Below, one piece after another: positions 34,332 through 41,670 of a stretch of DNA of 55,775 bases. Within the stretch, counting starts at the first letter, position 1. The number at the start of each line of letters is the position of its first letter. The stretch is taken from the NCBI GenBank assembly GCA_030530285.1, contig JAUMVD010000006.1:1-55775 (forward strand). The letters run 5' to 3'. This stretch comes from Bacillota bacterium (lineage in GTDB: Bacteria; Bacillota; Clostridia; Peptostreptococcales; Anaerovoracaceae). The notes under the pieces are model-generated. The model made no database searches, was not told where the DNA came from, and saw only the letters and a list, made by a program, of their open reading frames with translations. A program made the translations under genes and the position numbers.

Positions 34332-34755
34332 CTTTCAGACTGGTTCCTCTCACCGCTTTGAGCGCCTCAGAAATCTTCGTTGACGATATTCCCTTGGTAT
34401 ATGGGAAATATACGATCTTGATTCCGTATTCGGCAAATTCCTTTTCGTAGTTATTCCATTTTTCTGTGCCGTACCAATCATCACCGACGAACAGATAGGA
34501 CGCGCCCAGCTTTTTGCACGCTGTCAGTTTGTCCATATCGTACTGCGGTATGGCTGCGTCGACATACTTGCAGCTGCGAACCAGCTCGATGCGATCCTCA
34601 AACGGGATCATGGCCTGCTTGCCCTTATACGATACCAGCTCGTCGACCGTAACGCCCACGACCAGTTTATCGCACATACCTTTCGCGTTTTTAAAGAGAT
34701 TCAAGTGACCAACATGGAACAAATCATATACACCTGTCGTATAGCCTATAATCAT
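34321..34755 (-). CDS. TagD-type cytidylyltransferase 2
   Basis: A 144-residue nucleotidyltransferase: TTGVYDLFHVGHLNLFKNAK with HxGH at about 14-17, GDDWYGTEKW and YTKGISSTKISEAL. It differs clearly from the paralogue at 32871, with KGKQAMIPFEDRIELVRSCK in the middle and a longer tail, so the two probably use different phosphates. GGAGG lies close before the ATG. It follows a LicD gene by 21 nt, the largest gap in the operon, and overlaps the asparagine-synthase-like gene by 11 nt. Likely product: a CDP-linked polyol or amino alcohol. Confidence 0.88.
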   Translation of the reverse strand: MIIGYTTGVYDLFHVGHLNLFKNAKGMCDKLVVGVTVDELVSYKGKQAMIPFEDRIELVRSCKYVDAAIPQYDMDKLTACKKLGASYLFVGDDWYGTEKWNNYEKEFAEYGIKIVYFPYTKGISSTKISEALKAVRGTSLKDEK

Positions 34756-34776
34756 AGTCTCCTCCTGTCTGATATC

Positions 34777-35811
34777 TTACTCTATTCCGTGACGCGCCAG
34801 TATGTCGCTGGCATATTGAAGTTTATCTCCCACATAGACTTCGTGGATGACGCCTATGTCCATCGGCAATGAGTAGTAATCGCCGAAATTCATCTTAAGA
34901 TACTGTTCGCAATTCTTAGGCACCGGATACATCTCGCCGCCGAACTCTCGCTCCTCAAGCGGGAACATGTCGTCACAGGCAAACAGCCTCTGCCACTTGC
35001 CGCAGACCGTATCCAGGCTTCTGTAGATGTATTTGTTTTCCTTGACTTCAGGAAGTGACTGCAGCCCTTCGGCAAAGACAGTTTCCATCATTTCCTTGTC
35101 CCTGCCGCTCTCCAGCGCTTCATCAGCGTAGGATCTGTCCATCACGTCCTTAAGCGCTCTGGATTTCTTACGCATCGCCTTCCTGCAATCGGATATCTCC
35201 TTCCAAATCTCCTCCTCGGATTTCTCCGGATCACCGGCGTAATCATAGGACATGACATCGATGAAAAACGGGCAGTTCTCATCTCTGAAGGTGACCTTGA
35301 TTAGCTTCTGCGTATTCACGATTCCTTCTGTCCTGTAGTAGTAATCCAGTTTCAGTTCTTCGTGATCATCCAGAATCGACCTTAGCTGATCGATATGATT
35401 CCGCGTCATAGCCACGTCGACGTCGTCATCCCATGGGATGAATCCCTTGTGCCTTACGGCTCCCAGCAGGGTTCCTCCGATCAACCAGAACCTGAGTCCG
35501 TTATCCTCACAGATCCTCTTAAATCGGCGGAGTATTTCTCCATTGCCCTTTTGGAGCAGAGAAATATCTCCTCCCCAGGCCGGCATTTCCATGAAGACGC
35601 GCTTCTTGGTGTCCAGAAGCGTCTCTCCTTCTCTGGAATTCTGCATCCAGAAAATAAACTCGTTCTTTCTGTTCTGCGACGGATCCAGCTTATCCAGATT
35701 CTTTTTTAGTTTTTCGATGTCTTTTTCGATCTTGTCCAGTCTCTTGCCATTTCTTAAGGCGGCTCTGTAGGCCGGTGAGATCCTGGCGATCCTGTTCATA
35801 ATATTGCTCAT
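34777..35811 (-). CDS. LicD-family phosphotransferase
   Basis: A 344-residue intact LicD protein: ICEDNGLRFWLIGGTLLGAV, then RHKGFIPWDDDVDVAMTR (about 115-132), the Asp-rich metal site. An N-terminal coiled-coil-like segment (RLDKIEKDIEKLKKNLDKL, residues about 24-42) is extra. LicD enzymes attach phosphocholine or a comparable group to teichoic-acid sugars. No choline kinase or uptake genes are in the window, so I do not assume choline. It precedes the cytidylyltransferase/asparagine-synthase pair and follows the M14 peptidase by 1 nt. Confidence 0.88.
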   Translation of the reverse strand: MSNIMNRIARISPAYRAALRNGKRLDKIEKDIEKLKKNLDKLDPSQNRKNEFIFWMQNSREGETLLDTKKRVFMEMPAWGGDISLLQKGNGEILRRFKRICEDNGLRFWLIGGTLLGAVRHKGFIPWDDDVDVAMTRNHIDQLRSILDDHEELKLDYYYRTEGIVNTQKLIKVTFRDENCPFFIDVMSYDYAGDPEKSEEEIWKEISDCRKAMRKKSRALKDVMDRSYADEALESGRDKEMMETVFAEGLQSLPEVKENKYIYRSLDTVCGKWQRLFACDDMFPLEEREFGGEMYPVPKNCEQYLKMNFGDYYSLPMDIGVIHEVYVGDKLQYASDILARHGIE

Positions 35812-35812
35812 A

Positions 35813-36319
35813 TCATTCTACTGGCGGTACCAGCTGCATATTGAGATTGTTGATCGGGTCGCTGCCGGTGTATCTGTAGAGCTGATTGATCTTCATGATA
35901 TACGACAGCGTTTCGGTCTTGTTTGATTTGTTGTTATCAAAAACATCCGGTTCCAGAGAGACTGCAATGACCTTGCGACTAACCTGTGCAAGCGGTACTA
36001 CATATATACCTTCGTCGAATGTAGTTTTCTTCTTCGCCTTAAGCTTTGCCGCACTTCTTGTTCCCGCATACTGTTCAACCTTGATTGAAGTTCCTTTGTT
36101 CATCTCATAAACATCCACACCGTTAGCCTGAAGCACATTAACAACAGTATTGGCATTTTGGGCTGTTTTTGAGAATACATAAGCCGTAGGATAAGGTCTT
36201 GTCTTTTTTGGTTTATTCCAAGTTACAGACGTGCCGTTAGCATATGCATTTTTAATTTGTCCGAATATAGTCATAGTCGGTCGTTTAAAGCTTAAAGCTT
36301 TACCTTGTTTGCTCTTCAA
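35813..36319 (-). pseudogene. C-terminal part of the M14 peptidase, separated by a frameshift
   Basis: A 168-codon frame that continues the M14 protein from 36316 in the -1 frame. It opens with a TTG overlapping the upstream TGA (TTGA) and reads SKQGKALSFKRPTMTIFGQI, then a small beta domain (TAYVFSKTAQNANTVVNVLQ, DEGIYVVPLAQV, EPDVFDNN). I recall the same C-terminal domain fused to M14 domains in related secreted carboxypeptidases. It has no signal peptide, so as a separate product it would stay in the cytoplasm. One base gained in the TTTT run at about 36317-36322 (minus strand) would fuse the two frames. Either a true frameshift mutation, a sequencing indel or reinitiation. It is AT-rich. 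Confidence 0.6.
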
Positions 36320-37893
36320 AATAAATTATTTGACTTACTAAAGGTCTTCCCCTTCTCAATGTTCAAATTTCTAGCAACAGATACGTCCTTTTTGATCTTG
36401 TCGCTGTTTGTTATTGATAATTCAATTATACTATGTATTGATACGCACTGCGAATATACCCTTCTCTGAAAGTGATCCTTACCCTCTCTCAGACCCACCG
36501 ATTCAACAATCAGAGAAACGGTATCGTACATGCCATAATAACCTCTTGAGGCAGTACTGTTAACAGTCGACAAATAGTAGAATGGCCTAAGACCTGCTGA
36601 TTGATTCGTTTGTAATGATTTCTTCGTGATTGTCTCACACCAAGTTCTTATTTTACCATTTGTATTTGGATTGTCCACTCCACGAATCTTTATGTCTTCC
36701 AAATGTTTTATTACTCCCGCATTTGTAACTTTTTCTTCAGCCCTTGATTCATGGGTGTCTACTGTTACTTCCGGCATAATTATGTTAAACATCCAGTGTA
36801 CTTGTCTAATTCTGTCAGATTTCAATCTAAGGGCATCCCTATTAAGATCAATATTATAAGATGCACCATCATCCAAGGTACTATATCTTGAAAAAGCGTC
36901 AGACCCTTCAGGGTTGATGCATGGTATAATGTACAGATCGGCATTTGCCGCAACATATTCACCGAAATCACCTGCAAGTTCTTTGACAATATACATGGCT
37001 GCCTCGCCAGAAGCAGGTTCATTGCCGTGAACTTGAGCCTGATAGCATATCTTGAGTTTGCTGTCCGCACTTACGATAGCCGCAGCTTCCTCGGCATTCG
37101 CAGCTGCAGAAAGATCAAGATCCGTACAAAAAATCACAGGGACGTAATCGTCTAGATAGAACATGTGGAGTCTGTCAGATCCGCTTACAATGTCTTCCAG
37201 ATAAGCAACTCTTTCCTCTGCGCTTGTAAATTCGTGCGGTCCCTTATCTTCTCTGAATGCAGGCGTGTCGAAACTCATCAGCCCCGGCAGGTCTGATGTG
37301 CCGTAAAACTTGTCTTCTACCTGAGGATTCCACCTAAAGAAGTATTCATCCGGTTCCGGTCCATTCCCTGTCATGAGATCCGTTCCTGCTGCGATGAGTT
37401 TCTCTTTCTTTAGATCTCCTGCCTTGACATAGAAAGGCTGCTTAACCTTATAGTATCCCGGTTGATTGATCCACATACAGTAGATGCCTTTTGTCAGGAG
37501 GTAAGTCGTTCCGACTTTGGCTGAAATCTTGGCTCCGGATCCGTCAAACTTCTTTCTCACCGTAACCTTGAAGCCTTCCGGCGCTCCTTCCGGAGCAACG
37601 ATGGTGACCTTGCAGTGCTTCTTGTCCGGTTTGATCAGCGTCGACGGGTCCACTTCCTCCGGCGCCGGATCTGTAATGTCAGAATCCGCATCACCAGGTT
37701 CCGTATTAATTTGGCCCGGTTCTTCTTCTGAACCCGCTTCTGCATCGCTCATCTCGTCCAGCGTCATGATCTGCGGTTCGCTGGCCGCGGTGTCCGTTTC
37801 CCCGGCAAAAACCATAGGGCTGTACATCGTGGACGCGATCACGATACTGACCACCAGAGCTGTTAGCGTTTTAAGTGTTTTGTTTAATCTCAT
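36316..37893 (-). CDS. Secreted M14 zinc carboxypeptidase, N-terminal and catalytic part
   Basis: A 525-residue secreted protein. The signal peptide is residues 1-30 (TALVVSIVIASTMYSPMVFA), followed by an acidic linker (about 31-85) and a beta domain. The M14 catalytic domain is about residues 190-500: zinc ligands His289 and Glu292 in QVHGNEPASGE and His381 in VDTHESRAE, substrate Asn-Arg in DLNRDA (351-352), catalytic Glu464 in LIVESVG. All are present, so the catalytic part may work even though the C-terminal domain is in another frame (35813-36319). M14 enzymes can trim peptidoglycan stem peptides. From about 37250 to the end the DNA becomes AT-rich, unlike the first third. It sits 5 nt after an LCP gene. 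Confidence 0.85.
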   Translation of the reverse strand: MRLNKTLKTLTALVVSIVIASTMYSPMVFAGETDTAASEPQIMTLDEMSDAEAGSEEEPGQINTEPGDADSDITDPAPEEVDPSTLIKPDKKHCKVTIVAPEGAPEGFKVTVRKKFDGSGAKISAKVGTTYLLTKGIYCMWINQPGYYKVKQPFYVKAGDLKKEKLIAAGTDLMTGNGPEPDEYFFRWNPQVEDKFYGTSDLPGLMSFDTPAFREDKGPHEFTSAEERVAYLEDIVSGSDRLHMFYLDDYVPVIFCTDLDLSAAANAEEAAAIVSADSKLKICYQAQVHGNEPASGEAAMYIVKELAGDFGEYVAANADLYIIPCINPEGSDAFSRYSTLDDGASYNIDLNRDALRLKSDRIRQVHWMFNIIMPEVTVDTHESRAEEKVTNAGVIKHLEDIKIRGVDNPNTNGKIRTWCETITKKSLQTNQSAGLRPFYYLSTVNSTASRGYYGMYDTVSLIVESVGLREGKDHFQRRVYSQCVSIHSIIELSITNSDKIKKDVSVARNLNIEKGKTFSKSNNLF

Positions 37894-37898
37894 TATCC

Positions 37899-39473
37899 TT
37901 ATTCCTCATTTCTTTCCGATTTTTCCTTTGTTCCGTCGTCTGCGTTTTCTTTGGTCCCTTCTTCTTTCTTTTTGTGATTCTTTCTTATCGTATTATCTAC
38001 AGGATACATAGTATCGTGTATGGCTTTCTTGGCCTTTTGCACTGATTCCTCCGTCGGGAATACGCAGGAAAGTTCCATGTTGCCCATGCTGTAGCAAGGC
38101 GCTCCGCCCGTGCCGCCGGAAACGTTTACGGTATTTACCGTCCACGTCTGCTTCATGTTTTTGAGCGTGAGCTTGGCCAGCTTCTTCAGATCCCGATCTG
38201 TAAGGTCGGTGTACATTTCATCTTCCACCGCGTTGAGCAGACTGGAGTATCTGGTCAAAATGACCTTGCTGCTGGTGACCTTCTCGATGGTTGCCTTCAG
38301 CACCTTTTGCTGATTCTTATTTCTCTGCATATCGCCGTCAGCGAATGACTTTCTCTCTCTGGCGAAATACAGGGCAGGTCTGCCCTTCAGATGGTTCCAG
38401 CCTTTTTCATATGAGTAATCGGCTATTGCCGATGTGAAATCGTAATCCGAATAAACATCGATGCCGTCGATGGCGTCGATGATATCCACCAGCATGGAGA
38501 AGTTTACGGTGATGCCGTAGTTGATATCGATTCCCAGGAAGTCTTCGATGGTTGCCTTTGTTTCTTCCTCACCGTATATGCCGGTATGTGTCAGCTTGTC
38601 CTTGGCTCCATAGGAGTGGAGGGTAACGTAACTGTCACGAGGTATGGAGGTCAGAAGCACTTCCTTCGTCTTCGGGTTGACGGTCATGACCATATTGACG
38701 TCACTAAGACCTGACTTGCTGGACTTCAGTTTGCCCCATACGTCTTTACCGGAAATCAGGACGTTGAACGACTCTTCCGTAACATCGATTCTCTTGGCGC
38801 TGTCGTTCGCTCTCTTCTTGACCTTGATCCTGTAGATCACCTGCGTGTTCTTCTTGAAGCCTTTGATCTGATCATCGATGAGGCTGTAGTGGTCGCGGGT
38901 AACCAATATGATGTTGTCGTGGATTTCTCCATCATCGTCCATGATCTGTTTCCCGACGTCTATCATGTTCGTCATTTCGTTGTAGGAAACATTCTCACCC
39001 GTTACCAGTCTTTCCTTCGCTTCCGTGAGCTGCTTGGAGTCCATGTCCACCACACTTACGGTTTCGCCTTTGATGTCGTCGATGGTATTGTAGCTGCCAT
39101 CCTTTTTGGTCACCACATTGTAGATTTCCCATGTGGCTCTATACTTGCTGATCTTCTGCAATGTGTCATAAGTGCTGTAAACATAGAAGTCGCCTAACAG
39201 CAGAACATTGAGTACAAGCACCAGAACGATCAGTCCCAGTATTCTCTGAATGGACGCCCTGCGCTTGTTGTTCATCAGTATGATCATGACGATATTGATC
39301 GCGAACAGTACCGCGACGATCGCGATGATATACTGGAACGGCAGCACATCCAGCGCCAGCACCAGCAGCAGGAACAGCGCCTCAGCCAGCAGGCCGAACA
39401 AAAACGCGATGCTCAGGCCTGCAGAATCGGGCAAAATTCTGAATCTGCGCCCTTTGTTGTTTGACTTATCCAT
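37899..39473 (-). CDS. LytR-CpsA-Psr (LCP) family ligase 1
   Basis: A 524-residue enzyme that transfers lipid-linked polymer to peptidoglycan. Three hydrophobic spans at the N-terminus (about 14-36, 40-67, 81-101) are more than the single span of classical LCPs. The LCP domain (about 240-430) carries LLTSIPRDSYVTLHSYGAKD (the Arg/Asp set), DKLTHTGIYGEE, FSMLVDIIDAIDGIDVYSDY and YFARERKSFADGDMQRNKN. A highly charged tail (KKKEEGTKENADDGTKE) ends it. GGAGG precedes the ATG. It is a tandem paralogue of LCP 2 (39487) and, with the exporter and polymerases in the same operon, probably attaches that operon's polymer. Confidence 0.93.
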   Translation of the reverse strand: MDKSNNKGRRFRILPDSAGLSIAFLFGLLAEALFLLLVLALDVLPFQYIIAIVAVLFAINIVMIILMNNKRRASIQRILGLIVLVLVLNVLLLGDFYVYSTYDTLQKISKYRATWEIYNVVTKKDGSYNTIDDIKGETVSVVDMDSKQLTEAKERLVTGENVSYNEMTNMIDVGKQIMDDDGEIHDNIILVTRDHYSLIDDQIKGFKKNTQVIYRIKVKKRANDSAKRIDVTEESFNVLISGKDVWGKLKSSKSGLSDVNMVMTVNPKTKEVLLTSIPRDSYVTLHSYGAKDKLTHTGIYGEEETKATIEDFLGIDINYGITVNFSMLVDIIDAIDGIDVYSDYDFTSAIADYSYEKGWNHLKGRPALYFARERKSFADGDMQRNKNQQKVLKATIEKVTSSKVILTRYSSLLNAVEDEMYTDLTDRDLKKLAKLTLKNMKQTWTVNTVNVSGGTGGAPCYSMGNMELSCVFPTEESVQKAKKAIHDTMYPVDNTIRKNHKKKEEGTKENADDGTKEKSERNEE

Positions 39474-39486
39474 TTCTCCTCCAGAA

Positions 39487-40962
39487 TCAATCTATGTCTT
39501 CAGGATATAACGTATCGTGGATATTCTTGCTTACCTTATCCACTGAATCCTGTCTCGGTATCGAAACGAGCAGATCTCTTCCCATCCCCATGGTATATGT
39601 GCCTTTCATCGTCAGATCGCCCTTGACGGACTGCATCTTGATCTTCCACTTGCTCATATCGTTGAGCTGCATCTTGACGATGCTGGCCATTTCCTTCTCG
39701 CTCATATTGGTCTCCATCTCGTCGTCAACGGCCTTCAGGAGATCCGTATAGCTGGTCAGCAGAGTCTTGCTGCCCATCACCTTCTTAAGGCAGGCTTTCA
39801 TGACCTTCTGCTGATCGATGATTCTCTGCTGATCCTCATCCTCAAAGGCGTGCCGTTCTCTGGCAAAGTACAGCGCCTCACGCCCGTTGAGATGATTCCA
39901 GCCTTTTTTGTATTCGTAATCAGCGATTGCTGACTTGAATTCGTAATCCGAATAAACATCGATGCCGTCAATGGCGTTAACGATATCTACAAGCATGGAA
40001 AAATTGACTCTGACATAGTAGTTGATATCTATATCAAGCCAATCCTCTATCGTTGAAGTCGTTTCATCTACGCCCCACACGCCCGTATGCGTGAGCTTAT
40101 CGTACTCGCCGAAGGAATGGAGCACGACATAAGAATCACGCGGCACTGAACTTAACAGGATCGTTCTGGTCTGCGGGTTTACGGTGACGATCATGTTCAC
40201 ATCGCTTCGTGAAACCTGATCGATGCTTCCCCACATGTCTATCCCCGTCACGCATATATTAAACGGGTCCTGCGTCACGTCCACTCTGGCCGCATTGTCT
40301 TTATCCCTCTTGATCACTTTGATCTGCGTCAGCACCTTGATTTCATCGGCGTACTTTTCGTCTTCGTCACAAAGCATCTGATAGTTGTTGTCGCTGATGT
40401 AAACGATGTTATCCCCGGTCTTGCCGGAGGCGTCGATGAGCTTGGAGATGGCCGCGTTGCTGTCCTCTACCATCTCGAACTCAACCGCGGATTTGGTGAT
40501 CAGTTTCTCCTGTGCTTCGTGATACATCTTGGAGTCGTTCTCAAAGGCGTATACCTGCTGGCCCTTTATGCTTGAGGCCTTGTCATAGCTGCCGTCCTTA
40601 AGCACCAGAACATCATACTGTTCGAAATGTGAATTGTATTCTGCGATCTTCTGCAGTGTCTTGTATGTGTTGTACATGTAATACGCGCCCATGCACATAA
40701 CCGCAATGAGTACCGCTGCCAGCGCTACGCCGGCTATCCTTACGGCCAGTTTGTTTCTGTTTCCCATAAGGATCAGCATCACAAAATCCAGTACAGCCAT
40801 TCCCAACAGAATGCATACTGTGTATTTGGCGGGCAGTACATCCAGCGTCATCATCATAAGGATAAACGCCGCTTCAGCCAAAAAGGCTATGATCATGATT
40901 ACGGCATAACCGGCTGAAGCCGGAGCAAGATGTATTTTTTTCGCGTCAGTATTATTCTCCAA
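39487..40962 (-). CDS. LytR-CpsA-Psr (LCP) family ligase 2
   Basis: A 491-residue paralogue of LCP 1 with the same layout: three N-terminal membrane spans, then a long extracytoplasmic lead and the LCP domain with LLSSVPRDSYVVLHSFGEYD, DKLTHTGVWGVDETTSTIED and YFARERHAFEDEDQQRIID. It lacks the charged C-terminal tail. The start codon is TTG at 40962, supported by GAGGAG 7 nt upstream, with no ATG nearby. It starts 12 nt after the lipoprotein gene and ends 13 nt before LCP 1. Two neighbouring LCPs may share or divide the acceptor sites for the polymer. Confidence 0.93.
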   Translation of the reverse strand: MENNTDAKKIHLAPASAGYAVIMIIAFLAEAAFILMMMTLDVLPAKYTVCILLGMAVLDFVMLILMGNRNKLAVRIAGVALAAVLIAVMCMGAYYMYNTYKTLQKIAEYNSHFEQYDVLVLKDGSYDKASSIKGQQVYAFENDSKMYHEAQEKLITKSAVEFEMVEDSNAAISKLIDASGKTGDNIVYISDNNYQMLCDEDEKYADEIKVLTQIKVIKRDKDNAARVDVTQDPFNICVTGIDMWGSIDQVSRSDVNMIVTVNPQTRTILLSSVPRDSYVVLHSFGEYDKLTHTGVWGVDETTSTIEDWLDIDINYYVRVNFSMLVDIVNAIDGIDVYSDYEFKSAIADYEYKKGWNHLNGREALYFARERHAFEDEDQQRIIDQQKVMKACLKKVMGSKTLLTSYTDLLKAVDDEMETNMSEKEMASIVKMQLNDMSKWKIKMQSVKGDLTMKGTYTMGMGRDLLVSIPRQDSVDKVSKNIHDTLYPEDID

Positions 40963-40974
40963 ACAGTTTCTCCT

Positions 40975-41445
40975 CTAGTCCGTTTCCTCAGCTTCAGGGT
41001 TCTCGACTCTGAGCATCAAAATTTTCCTGCCATCTCCCATTACCTGCATTTCACCCAGCTCATTGAACGTGAACTTCTGTGTGAGAATCGGTCCCTGCAG
41101 ATATACGAATCCATCTTCAAACGTACACTTGCCTTCATTCTCTTCGCCGGTAACCGTGGCTACATACGTCATATCCTCATAAAACGTGATCTCATATCCA
41201 CCGTACATATCATCGGCTCTGGCAGAATCATTGGCTTTCCACGAACCGATAAAATCCTCATATTTGATCGGCTTAGTCTCTTCTGTCTGCTGCGTAGTCT
41301 CTTCTGCTTCCAGTGTTTCTATGTCACCCAGTTCTCCTTCATCGCCGCCGTTCTTGTCGCCGCAGGATACCAGAATTCCGGACGTCATAACCATGCAAAG
41401 GCAAAGAATCGCAACGAGAAAAAGCCTTGTTTTTTTCATCTTCAT
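40975..41445 (-). CDS. Small lipoprotein, lipocalin-like C-terminus
   Basis: A 156-residue secreted lipoprotein. Its lipobox is ILVSC with the lipidated Cys at about 28, followed by an acidic linker (GDKNGGDEGELGD, then ETTQQTEE). Residues about 65-150 read as a small beta-barrel (DFIGSWKANDSARADDMYGG, ITFYEDMTYVATVTG, QKFTFNELGEMQVMG), the pattern of lipocalin-like domains. It is the first gene behind the promoter at 41479-41507, with GGAGG 9 nt before the ATG, so it leads the 26 kb operon. Role unknown; it may be an outer-face partner of the LCP enzymes that follow. Confidence 0.75.
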   Translation of the reverse strand: MKMKKTRLFLVAILCLCMVMTSGILVSCGDKNGGDEGELGDIETLEAEETTQQTEETKPIKYEDFIGSWKANDSARADDMYGGYEITFYEDMTYVATVTGEENEGKCTFEDGFVYLQGPILTQKFTFNELGEMQVMGDGRKILMLRVENPEAEETD

Positions 41446-41478
41446 CGTCCCTTTCCTCCATATATTTATACATCAAAT

Positions 41479-41507
41479 ATTATACAATAAATTCCAGTGT
41501 TAGTCTA
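41479..41507 (-). promoter_or_regulatory. Promoter of the 26 kb teichoic-acid-type operon
   Basis: Minus strand: -35 TAGACT (41502-41507), 17-bp spacer, -10 TATAAT (41479-41484). Start near 41472 gives a leader of about 27 nt to the lipoprotein ATG, so no room for a riboswitch. The -35 box abuts the -35 of the divergent tRNA promoter. Confidence 0.75.
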
Positions 41508-41536
41508 TTGCCAGTTTCCTTAACATCCGTTATAAT
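41508..41536 (+). promoter_or_regulatory. Promoter of the tRNA-Arg gene
   Basis: -35 TTGCCA (41508-41513), 17-bp spacer, -10 TATAAT (41531-41536). The mature tRNA starts 12 nt after the -10 box. It is back to back with the minus-strand promoter of the lipoprotein operon, with no base between the two -35 boxes. Confidence 0.8.
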
Positions 41537-41548
41537 AAGTCTTGTTGT

Positions 41549-41624
41549 GGGGCACTAGCTCAACGGATAGAGTACCAGACTTCGAATCTGTCGGTTCTGG
41601 GTTCGAATCCCAGGTGCCTCGCCA
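41549..41624 (+). tRNA. tRNA-Arg (anticodon TCG)
   Basis: The 76-nt cloverleaf includes an encoded CCA. Acceptor GGGGCAC pairs with GTGCCTC (one G-U); D arm GCTC/GAGT; anticodon stem CCAGA/TCTGT with loop CTTCGAA, anticodon TCG at 41582-41584; T arm CTGGG/CCCAG with loop TTCGAAT. It reads the CGA codon family of arginine. The anticodon stem's outermost pair (C-T) is a mismatch. It has its own promoter and a terminator right behind it. Confidence 0.93.
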
Positions 41625-41628
41625 ATAA

Positions 41629-41664
41629 AAATGGGCTGCCCCACGAGGACAGCCCATTTGTTTT
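41629..41664. terminator. Bidirectional rho-independent terminator
   Basis: The stem AAATGGGCTG/CAGCCCATTT is perfect over 10 bp and encloses an 11-nt loop. On the plus strand it is followed by G and TTTT (ends tRNA-Arg); on the minus strand by TTTTTATT (ends thrS, whose stop is 7-12 nt upstream). One hairpin serves both convergent units. Confidence 0.9.
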
Positions 41665-41670
41665 GACGAT

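Noticed and set aside
35813..36319. A separate 168-codon gene of unknown function
   Set aside because: It is the C-terminal domain of the M14 protein in the -1 frame, without a start context or signal peptide of its own.
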